Shown here piece by piece: positions 54,531-64,000 of a DNA stretch of 64,000 nt. Position numbers and translations under genes: made by a program. The number at the start of each line of letters is the position of its first letter. Position 1 is the stretch's first letter. The notes beneath the pieces were generated by a model. That model had not been told where the DNA came from. It saw nothing but the letters and a program-made list of their open reading frames with translations, and searched no databases. Source of the DNA: Eudorina sp. 2006-703-Eu-15 (Eukaryota; Chlorophyta; Chlorophyceae; Chlamydomonadales; Volvocaceae); NCBI GenBank assembly GCA_003117195.1, contig BDSI01000014.1, forward strand, positions 372,001 through 436,000, read 5' to 3'.

Positions 54531-56371
54531 GGGACGCAAAGCTGCCCGGACGCCAGCGCCTGGGTCCGCCGGGATCTCGGCGTTGGTGTGCGGGGGATGC
54601 GGGAACGAAGCGGAGGGGCCTCTGCGCCTCCCTGCGCCACCGGCCCGCACTCCGCCCGCCACGGGCGCTCCGGGATGTAGAAAACTAGCAGCCGGATGCG
54701 GACGTTGAGTCGGCTGATGGCGGGCGCTGCGGCGGGCGGGCGGACGACTTGGGTGCGCTTCGCATACCTCATGACACACCGCCGGGTTGCTGCACCAAGG
54801 TGCATTGGACACAGCACGCCAGCGCAGGCGGGGCAGGCTGCCCCGCGCAGCCTAATGGAGCCCTGGTGGGTGTTGGGTCGTGACGCGGGCGTCGGGAAAC
54901 GACCTGGGGGAGGGCGTGGGAAATGTGTCTGGCGCGGCGCGTAGGTGCGGAGGGAGGCAGCTGGAACGGCGGAATTCGGTTGGCGCCTTGGGTGGTTGTG
55001 CAGGGCAGCTGCCGCATAGGTTGGGGCGGGCCACGGGGCAGGCTCGGCTAGATCAACAGGTCTCGAAGGAGGGTGGTTCAGTAGCAAGGTACGTAGGGCA
55101 ATGTGCATGTGGGGCATATAGAAGGACAAGGTCTGCTTGCACGTCGCAGCAGCAGCAAAGGAGCAACAGGGGTGGCAATCGAAAACTTGACGGTGTACGG
55201 CGTTGTACGGCAGGGCGTTCTTACTCTCGGACCCGGGGTTCGCCCCGGGGTTAGGTCAAGGCCAAGGGGGCTGTGGCACGGCCCGCCGCGGGAGCATGCA
55301 CGATTTGGGTCCGCGATTTGCGTTGCTGCAGTGACGTCAGCGAGCCCACTCGCACAGCGTGTGCGGCGATCGGAGACGCTCAATGTTGGACCAGGCGTGT
55401 TCGTACACCTGTGGGGTTGTCGCCGCGCTGCTGCTTACTGGGGCGCGCGACGGCGTTCGGCCAAGTACTACGGCCTGACGGTGCCGTTTACGGAGCCAAT
55501 TTCAGGGGCCGCCCGGCGCACGCTGGTGACCTTGCATAGGGAGTCAGGGACACGGGTGCATCATCCGAACCCGGGACGCGGAGGACCTCGGCCCCGTTTT
55601 ACGTTCGAGCGCTGACCTTGGCAGGATAGGCACAGCTATGCTGTCCAGGCGCAGATCAGATGCAGCTGATGTCTTCACCGGCGGTTTGCTACAACCCGAC
55701 AGCCGGAGTGGCTGCAGGCCTGGGACGCTGTTGGTTACGCGCGAGCGGGGCGCAGGGCGCTGCAGGGTTGCCGAGCTGGCCTGTTGCGGGAAGGGGAGGG
55801 CCGTGCCGTCACGTATGAGCAGGAGGACCGCGAGCGGCTCCCGGGGCGGGCACGGGGACACACGTGATTTGAATGATTGCTGAGCCGCTGTCCAAGGAAG
55901 GTGCAGTCACAAAAACTAGGTCTTGAAGAGCGGTGCTATATACAAGCCCCGCGGACAGGTTCGTTGCTAAGCTCACAGTATCCTGACCTTGCGGACCATG
56001 CAGAGGATCACATCCGTAACCCTGGATAGTTGACCCCTGGGACGCAGCGACACCCGGCACTCAAGCAAGCATAGTTTTATTGACGCATGGGTTCAGCATA
56101 CACTTTGTTTTAAGCGTCATCGGGGCCCAGCAAGCATTCAACTGCTCAAGAGCCCATGCTGACTGTCGTTCTTCACCGTTGGGCATGAATTGAAAACTTT
56201 TACAATGGAACTTCATTCCAATATTTCTGCATAGCTTCATTTTCTCGAGTATGAGTTGATGCTCGCATAAACATTTTTGGTCGATGTCCAGGCTGTAGGG
56301 TTTGAGGGAAAAATACCCTTACAAGCCTACCGTATCAGGGCTAGTTGCAGATCCCAAGTCAGCAGCCTGTA
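54531..56371. other. Spacer without a recognisable gene
   Basis: It holds the 3' UTR of the YGGT gene and the promoter of the GRAM gene. 55880-56340 is AT-richer and probably promoter or 5' UTR. Plus-strand frames at 54.7-55.9 kb lack family features. Confidence 0.5.
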
Positions 56372-59066
56372 ATGCTATCTGGTGTCCCTCAAGTGGCGCC
56401 ACCGAGTAGTAGCAGCAGTCTTGAACACGCTTCTGAGTTAATGGCAACTTCAAGTGGCACTGAAGTTGGAGTGGAGGTCGAAGAGGAAGTGGAGTACGTG
56501 GAAGAGGTGGTGGAATACGAGGATGAGGAAATAATTGAGGAGGAGACAGAGGATAACGACGACACGACGGCAGAGCAAGCGCCTTCAGCTGGGCCTGCAG
56601 CTGATGCAACAGTCGCGCCGGAGTCAAACCCTGCGGAGTTAAGTAATCCAGAGCCTGATGGAAAAATTGACGTGGCAGAGGAAGCCACGCCTGGGATTCC
56701 TCCAAGCTCGTCTGCGCAAGAACTGCCCGTGGAGTCGGGCAAGTCCGCACCAGCGCAGGCCGCATCCCCTGAGGCAGGCGATTCAGAGGCGGTTAACACA
56801 GCTGATGCTGCTCAACATGTCTCATCCGAAGGAAGCAGACCAGCTAGCGGTGCCGCAGTGGACCTCGATTTCAAGCAGCTTGAGGCGCAAGCCGCAAAGG
56901 TGACTTCGCTGCCGCTCGCTTGCTCCTAGCTGTACTATCTACGAGAAATTTACGCGGTCGATGGTAAACGCCTTTGCCGTTGGATCGTAGGTTGCGAAGG
57001 AGGTATCCCAAGTTGCCCTGGACGTCTCGAGTAAGGTGCGCAGCTGGCCACTGGTCAACGTGGGGCACATTCCAAGCAATGGCGGTCAGGAGGGGGGACA
57101 GGGTGGGGCAATTATAGACAGCGGTGCTGCCTAAACACGGATGATAACACAGTCACAGAGCGGTGTGCATGTGGTGTGAAGGGGAGCCATCTGCATCAAA
57201 ACAGCGCGAGAGGAGAGTGCGTCGGATGCAGCCCCACAAGGCATTCTCCCTTGAGTTCGCGCCCGTCCCCGGCCGCCAACAGAGCACTGAACAAGCACGG
57301 GCCACAGGCCTGCGCGGTCATCTCCATACACCTAGCCAGGGCTCGATACCAGCAGCCTTCCGTCAGTTGCCCACGCTGCACACGCGCGCCAGCTGGCATT
57401 CCTCTTAAGCTTTCCTGTCGCCGCCCCTCTGATTTCACCCTGAACTTCTCCCTGTAGCTGACGGCGGGACTGCGCACAGCCTTCGGTAACGCCGAGCAGG
57501 CCTCGGCGGGCGCGGGTGTGTCATTGACGAAGCTGGCAGGCGGTTTGACCAGCTGGTGGGGCTCCCTGGACCCGGCGCCGCAACCCGCACGGGACGAGAC
57601 TGCGGAACTGGTCGCCAGCTCAAACAAGGTGCGTTGCAGGGGGATCGGAAGGGATGCAAGGACACCGGGAATAATCGTGCCTGAGCCATGGCTTGGCCGC
57701 GGCTCGGTCAGCCGCTTCGTACAGCTGCCCTGCATCCGGCCACTGCGCCGCTCCCGGAGAGGTGTACACGCGAGGCTGCTGGTGACGGTTGGACGTCCGC
57801 AGGTCACTTGTGTCTTATGCTCAACCCCGCCCACAGCCAACACGCGTCCATCCGTGCCGTACCGCTGGGTTGCGCGCGCGCCATGGAACTTGGGCTTGCA
57901 GTAAACTGTTCGGCAGGTTGCGAGTAAACCATGACGGCTTGTTCGTTCAGCACATCAACCTGCGCGATGGCGTTTTCGCGTTTTCCTTGCATTCGATATA
58001 GCGGTGCTCTCGGCCCACAGGCTGCTGTACCATTTTGCCGCACGACCGTGCTTTCCCGCCCTGCAGGCCAGCGGTGAGCTGCAGCAGCTCTTCGGTCTGT
58101 CCCCCGAGGAGAACCTGGTGGAGCACTTCAAGTGCAAGCTGCTGCAGACGTACTCCTGCAACCACAATTCCCACACGCCGGCCATCCAGGTGGGAGGAGG
58201 TGTGCATCCCCTGGGCTCGGTCGCTCCTGTCGGAGGCGTTGCGGGCTGCGTGACCCAACACGTGATCTAACAGCACGCACAGCCCAACACGGATTATGCG
58301 TGCTGTTGGAGGCTCCGTCGCTGGTCCAGGGGCAGTAGCAGACGTGCGAACTGCCGAGGTGACGGCCGTTGTTTGTATCTGAGCTCCGACGTGCTTGGGC
58401 AAAGAGAATCAGGACTTGCACTCGCCTCTTGGTGCGGAGCTAAGCCGGACGAGTCGACGGTATATGCTGAGCAATAGCTCTGATGGTGGGCAACCGCAAC
58501 CCCGCAACCCTTGTCCAGCACTCACTCCACGGCATCGCGCTGCCCAACTCACGTCCGTTTTCGGAAACGGTTACGTCCTTGCGCCCACAGCTGGCTTTCC
58601 AAGGCACCCTCTATGTGACCGACAAGCACACGTGCTACTGCGTTGAGGAGCGCGGCCGCAAGGCGCCCTTCAAGGTGCCGCACAGCCTGGTGGTCAAGGC
58701 CACGCGGCAGCGGCCAGCGCGCAAGGGTGAGGGCCGCTCGCAAGGGGAGGAGCGGCCGGGCCCGGGCGGGGTGGCGTGTGGGGTTCGTCAACGCGGTGTG
58801 GAGCAGTCTTACGTTGGGGCAAGCACAGCTGCGACCGATGCGCCCCTCAAGGGGACCAACGGGCGACCCGAAGCTAGCCAAGGGCGTTTCATAGCCCGCG
58901 TGTCACTCCTGACCACCACTTCACCGCCCTGTACACAGGCGACCTGTCGGACGTGCTCAAGCTGGAGCTCTCGAACGGGCAGTGGCTGTCCTTCAAGGAG
59001 TTTGAGAGCGGCTCGGCGCTTGACTCCGCGTTGGCGCTGGTGGAGCATCTCACAGAGAGCTCGTAG
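56372..59066 (+). CDS. GRAM-domain protein
   Basis: GRAM domains are PH-like folds that bind membrane lipids. Six exons join in phase to 376 codons: 56372-56899, 56991-57035, 57458-57628, 58067-58189, 58591-58726 and 58939-59066. The first exon encodes a strongly acidic stretch (VEVEEEVEYVEEVVEYEDEE, then more Glu and Asp) and a Ser/Pro/Ala-rich segment. A short helical part (VAKEVSQVALDVSSK) and a Trp-containing segment (GGLTSWWGSLDP) follow. The GRAM domain covers about residues 265-370: LVEHFKCKLLQTYSCN, LAFQGTLYVTDKHTCYCVEE, KVPHSLVVKATR and SDVLKLELSNGQWLSFKEF. The start ATG was chosen as the first in the open frame. An upstream exon is possible, because ttgcag at 56345-56350 could be an acceptor. 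A role at membrane contacts or in trafficking is only inferred. Confidence 0.82.
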
Positions 59067-59557
59067 AGGTGGACCGCCGGGATGCGTCCGGGGTAACGCC
59101 GTGTTGGAGAGCGACTCGCCCTCGGGAGGTTGCCCCCCTAAGACATGGTCCTGGTGATGATGATTACACATGCCGAGCATATGGATGTGGAAAGTACGGC
59201 ATGGTGACGCTCATCGGGGAAAAGCAGGCAGCACGCCCTTGCGGCACGAGGGGACAGATGTTAGTTGAACGCGAGGGACCAGGCAGACGGATGTGGGTGG
59301 GTTGATGACCTCCGGTGTGGTGCCACAGGCAGATCGGCTGCTGGGGGCAGCGGCGGGGAGCAGGTGCTGCTCACTGGTCGGTCGGAGGAAGAGGGGCGCA
59401 GCGCGGCGCCATGCCGCCACGGTTCTGCGCTGGCCATGGGGACTCGATGCGGCCGGATCGGCGGAGCGGCGTGGGACATCGCGAGAGGTGGCGACGACGG
59501 ATATGAGCGCGGAGGTCTGTGGCGGACGGGTTCGAGCGCGGAGGTTTGTGGCGGGGC

Positions 59558-59562
59558 TGTAA
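59558..59562 (+). terminator. TGTAA polyadenylation motif for the GRAM gene
   Basis: About 490 bp downstream of the TAG, in ggctgtaaatc. Confidence 0.5.
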
Positions 59563-62500
59563 ATCAAAGTTAGCCAACGCAACGTGCTCATCTCTTCATG
59601 TCACGGCGGAAAGGCGGTTGTGTGGCCTTGTGGGATTTCTGTATCCGCAGGTCCATGCGGGGTGGTGGGCAGATGGAGGTCGGGGCGCGTAATCGCACGT
59701 GTCCCATGCGAGAGTCAGGGCGGGTGAGATGGAGAGGTATTGAGAGTGCGCGGTGTTTGAAATGTTTTGTGAGGTGGTCGCCCTCAACCCCTGCACCTTC
59801 GCTGCGGCTAGAGCACGTTGTCACAAGACGTACAGGTTGATACGTGCAGGAGGGGGCTGTAGGTGCTGTGTGCACATGCTGTGATGACCACCATTGACAC
59901 TCACAGCCGCTTCTGACAGCGACGTGCGTAGTATGCATGCACGCTCGAGCACACTCCTGGCTGTGTATGTACCGTCGTACAGTCTTGGGTCGGGGACATT
60001 CCCCCTATGTGTTTGGTGTGCTTGCTGCGTCCAGCTGCATGTCATGTTCAATCACGTTAATACAACAGTGTGCACACATTGAATATCTGGGTCGGTGAGA
60101 TTTCACCATGTGGGCTTCACCATGTGCGTTATATGGCACCAGTTCCATGTTCTGGTTTCCGTGGGCGTACCAGGCGGATCTGGGTAAGGATGAGGCATCT
60201 CTGACGAGTCGTTGCATGTATGCGCAGCATTGGCAGCTGACCGTCACGAGTAGAGGGCTGTGTAACCGAGAACCGTCGGGCAAATTCTCGTCGTGCTCTC
60301 GTGATGTGGACATTCCAAGCGACGGTGTGTCATACTCCCTGGTAGTGTGGGCCCGGGGAGTGTTTCCCCGGTGCACTTGGGGAGCCTGTCCGGAGCGCCA
60401 TGGTGGCGTTAGTTCATTTAGGCAGTGTATGGTGAGGAAGCTTCGGCTGTCACCGGGGCTGTCACCGATGACCCGCGGGGTCCGCTGTAACATCCTAATA
60501 ATAATACTACGATGACTCCTGCACGCTTATGCGCGATCGTTCGGGGGGCGCAAGCGCCAGCTTCGAAGGAGACCTGGATCGCACTGAGACCCGAGGGCAT
60601 TTAGCCTTTTAGCGTCCCATGGGTCGGATGATGCGCTTATCCTTATCGGGTTGCCCGATGTACAACAGGACCTATGGGCCCACTGTGGGCGCCATTTCAT
60701 TGGAGCGTTACTGTCTACGGCCCCGGCACAATGACAGGACCCAACACGCTGCCCAGCACAGTCCGGCTTACAATATTTTGGTTGACATATGCCACTAGGT
60801 CCTCCTCAGCAGCTGACGGCCGGCCGCTTCCGTGCTCACATTAGTTTCCACACTGGAACTGGAAGGGGACCAAACGCCTGACCCAAACCGACGGCTCCAC
60901 CGTTGGCCCCTGCTCAATGTCGGCACCAGTACCGATATCATCAGCATCATTTGCAGCGACAAGACCTTAGTGTTGGGTAAGGAGCAGCGGAGCAACAGCA
61001 GCAGCACCGAGAGACGCCCTGGATAATGTTTGGACGGGGTTTGGAGCCCTCGTTCAGCACCGCAACGGTTCCCAAGACCCCAACGCAAATGCGCGTTCGT
61101 CACCCTCTCCACATTCACGCATATGCAACTCTTTTGCACCCACAGCGGTTGTCATGTTTCCAAGCAGCACGCGGAAGACATGTTCTGTTCCACTGGACGC
61201 ACAGCCCCCAGACAACCCATATGCGTATTCCACGAACACTCACTAGACACGAACACTTGCTGAACACATCCACGCTCCCCACCACAGACATGATGTTACC
61301 TATCACCGAGTACACTAACGCTTTCCCAACACAAACACCCGGGGCGACCTGTAACCGGCGCGACAATCCTGACGCCCTTGAATAGCTGCGCCCGCTCGTC
61401 ACCCTGCGCCCTTCACGTCAAGGGCCCACTCCCGCGTTCTGATGCAAGGAGCCTAATCCCATTTCCCACATTCCCGCATCTGCAACTGATGACTCGATCA
61501 CTACGCCCTTCACGCCGGTCAGCCACGGCCGAGCAGAACACGCCGCCGTGGCGCCGACAGAGGAACCTCGCTCTGGGACGCCGAAGGCGCACCGGTGCGC
61601 CAAGGCTGTCCAGAGCGCATACGGCGTCCCCACATGACTCCCAGCCGCAAAACCGCATGCTCCCACATCCCAGCCCGTGACAGCTCCCTCATTCCTATCC
61701 CCCGCATGCCCACCACCCGCTTTTCCGTGGCTGCGCATCATTTCCATTGTATGCTGCAAGGCGACGGTGCTCCCGGCGCTGCCGCGCTCCGCGGCGGGCG
61801 CGGCGCAATGGCGCGCACGCGCCCCTGCCCCCCTCCCGCCAACGCACTCTTCATCACATCGTTAAAAGAAATCATCGTCATCATCATCAAGACTACCACT
61901 ACTGTCATGATTACTGTCACATGTCAGCGGCCAGCAGCTGCAGCTGCGGGTTCGGGAAGGAGGGCGCACATTGTGCACAGCCGGCGACCGCAACACAGCA
62001 GCACCCTACCCTGGCAACGGTCGAGGCCTGCCGCGGATCGACAACCCAGCGGCGGCCAAGCCGCATCGAGCTTGTTGACAGGGGCCTCGTTTGTGTGTCC
62101 GTTTCCTCATCCTCGCGGTCACCGTTTATGCCGTCCGATGTCCCTATCCCTCTGGAACCCGCGCGTGATGTGCCCCAGTGCACCGCCCCTATCTCCCCAG
62201 CCAGCAGAAAACACCACAAGTACACACGGGCCGGCAGCGTCAGCACGGCGGCGCGCGACAACGGCGCCGCATGACGGGGATAGAATACAGGTCGGGAGGC
62301 CACGCCGCGTCAGCCCTTGGGGGGCCTCGGGCCCGGTTCCACCTTTGCCGTTGTTATCCCAGCGCATGGTTGATCCCGAGGGCTGGGCCGACTGATGAGG
62401 CCCATCATATCATCGCTGGTGATGCCCTCATAGTGGAGGTCCCTAGACCGCTCATCCCGCGGCTCGAGAAGGATCTTACGGCAAGCTCCCCAAGGCCTCA

Positions 62501-63761
62501 CCCAACCCCGCCCATAGCATAGCCTGGGGTCATTCGCACCCTTCCTACACCCTATCCTGGCTTCCATTTCACGTAGTCCCATCCCATCTCTCCCCCCAAA
62601 CATGCAAGCAGCGGCGGCAGCAACAGCAGCACCAGCAAAAAAGGCGAGTCAACGGCGAGCGGTGACATGACGGCAGCAGTCGCACCGGCCGCACCAGCAC
62701 CAAAATACCGGCAGCCGGAATGCCCCAAGCGTGATGATACACCCACCAAACCGCAGGCGGCGTTAGGACACCCCAATCGCCGCAGGCGGACACAGCCCAT
62801 ATCCATCGCGGCAGAAGGGGTTAGGCCGTACCTCTATTGCATGCCTACAGACCCGTGCCTGCCGGCGGCTGCGGCGACCCGTGTTCCAAACGCAAACCGC
62901 AAAGAAGAATCACAACCGCGTGCGAAAGCGATATCAAGGCCAACACCGCAGATACACAGTACGTTTGTGCCGTATGTGGTTGTAATTATAGTTGCGTCAT
63001 TCCATGTCAGAAGCATGCCAGAGCTGCCGCGCTCCACCATAACCGCGGGTGAGGCATGCGTGGGGAGACGCGCCGTTACGAGCTTGTGTCTCTTCTCTCC
63101 TGAACTGCATCCCCCGTCAACACCCTTCCCCCCTCCCTCCCGGACATTCCCAACCACCGGCCGACGGCCCTCACCGCACTCCATAGGGCCGAGGGTCCGG
63201 CATCCCTAAATGCGCCACGTGTGGCGCACGGCCGTAGAACTCTGTAAAACAACGCCCAGCGATCCTAGCCTCATTGTAGCCGTAGACACCAACACCGTCA
63301 TGTACCCCATGCGCCACACGCACGCGGCAGGTCGTTTGGGTTTCGCCCCGTCCCCCCCCGCTTCAACGGCGCCCGGCATGCTCAGGCGCCACATGCGCTG
63401 CCGCGCGCAAGCGCACGACGCAGCCACCCGCCCGCCGATCCATGTCCCGCCCACCACCTCGACTGCGCCGCCCGCACGCCAGCACACCGACCACTCCTGG
63501 TCGACCGCCGCACCTCCCTTTCCTGTGGGCGGCGGCGCCTGCCCCCAGCAGCGCTCTCGTCCTTTTGTAGGTTCTGCCAACATCAACCAGGGTCACCAAC
63601 CCGCCCGCGGCCACTGGTCGTCCCACGACTCCGGGGGATCTGTGAGTCGGCTCGCTGGGGTCCTTCCTGACCGCTGGGGTCCTTCCTGACCGCTGGGGTC
63701 CGGGTTTACCCAGCTCCGCCCGCCCCATCTCCGCTGCGGACGTCCGCGCCTGGCTGGCCCC
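59563..63761. other. Long interval without a recognisable gene
   Basis: Several open frames of 60-270 codons exist on both strands, but none shows family motifs or splice-consistent continuation. A LINE 3' end lies at 60421-60505. Short CAT/CAA-rich stretches lie at 61870-61920. Confidence 0.5.
60421..60505 (+). mobile_element. LINE 3' end (TAA-tailed variant)
   Basis: Ends in cgcggggtccgctgtaac, then atcc and a TAA microsatellite. The last bases match the 3' end of the array LINE. The upstream part, ggcagtgtatggtgaggaag and ggctgtcaccg (the latter partly duplicated), matches the minus-strand copy at 21300-21400. The 5' limit could not be set. Confidence 0.75.
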
Positions 63762-64000
63762 CTACACCCGGTCCTCCTCGCCGGCCTGCTGCCGCGTGGT
63801 GGAGGTCGACGACTCGAGCAACTGCAGCTCCGTGGGTGGGTAGAGCGGGTTGGGCAGCAGCGGCTGCGGTAACCCGATGCCCTGGCGCTCCATGCGTTTG
63901 ACGGCCCGGTCGGCCACGTGGGAGTCCCACACGGGTTTGAGCACGAGGAAGTACTCCAGAGTCAGGACCACCGCGCTGACCGCGACCACGTGCGCTGCGC
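63762..64000 (-). CDS. 3' end of an unidentified membrane protein gene, cut by the window edge
   Basis: The minus frame is open from the window edge to the stop at 63762. It starts with a hydrophobic stretch (VVAVSAVVLTLEYFLVL) that could span a membrane. A charged segment (WDSHVADRAVKRMERQG), a Pro/Leu stretch (LPQPLLPNPLYPPTE) and a Ser/Thr/Gln tail ending AGEEDRV follow. The codon pattern and segment order look like a real C-terminal exon. The family is not recognised and the 5' part is outside the window. Confidence 0.55.
   Translation of the reverse strand, partial: AAHVVAVSAVVLTLEYFLVLKPVWDSHVADRAVKRMERQGIGLPQPLLPNPLYPPTELQLLESSTSTTRQQAGEEDRV

Noticed and set aside
61595..62395. 266-codon plus frame
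   Set aside because: It has no family features and codon use unlike the genes here, and overlapping frames of similar length exist on the other strand.

Overview
The window looks like nuclear DNA of a chlamydomonadalean (volvocine-type) green alga. Evidence: GC-rich sequence; genes split by many short GT-AG introns; TGTAA polyadenylation motifs downstream of several genes; a plastid-type transketolase close in length and layout to the Chlamydomonas enzyme; L1-like LINE fragments ending in TGTAAC plus a microsatellite; and abundant simple repeats inside introns. Species cannot be fixed from sequence alone. All gene models below were built by eye from reading frame, splice phase and protein motifs.

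Region 1 (1-21215) is a tandem array. Fourteen direct units each carry one 72-nt tRNA-Ala(CGC) gene, followed by a truncated fifteenth unit that turns into an inverted unit with a decayed tRNA. The first nine units form three higher-order repeats of about 4.93 kb. Each has a long unit (two nested LINE fragments), a middle unit (one LINE fragment) and a short unit (none). The last five units are plain monomers of 1102-1144 bp.

Region 2 (21216-26304, minus) is a SpoU/TrmH-family RNA 2'-O-methyltransferase gene. Its last exon and 3' UTR are homologous to part of the array unit. With the inverted half unit beside it, this reads as a colinear relative, possibly the source, of the satellite.

Region 3 (27.9-34.6 kb) has a divergent pair: a REX4/ISG20-like DEDDh exonuclease (minus) and an 11-exon gene (plus) for a secreted, C-terminally anchored periplasmic-binding-protein-like receptor resembling CBA1 (algal B12 uptake). 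34.6-38.1 kb holds only the 3' UTR and simple repeats.

Region 4 (38.1-44.9 kb, minus) has a 7-exon membrane-anchored UDP-glycosyltransferase, preceded by a proline-iminopeptidase-like alpha/beta hydrolase whose frame is broken by a 34-bp LINE-tail insertion with a 12-bp target-site duplication.

Region 5 (46.5-54.5 kb) has plastid transketolase (minus, 7 exons), divergent from a YGGT/YlmG-family membrane-protein gene (plus, 5' end unresolved).

Region 6 (56.3-64 kb) has a GRAM-domain protein gene (plus), then about 4.7 kb without a recognisable gene but with another LINE 3' end, then the 3' end of an unidentified minus-strand gene cut by the window edge.

The genes are ordinary single eukaryotic transcription units, not operons. 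The unusual part is the tRNA satellite and its relation to the neighbouring RNA methyltransferase gene.
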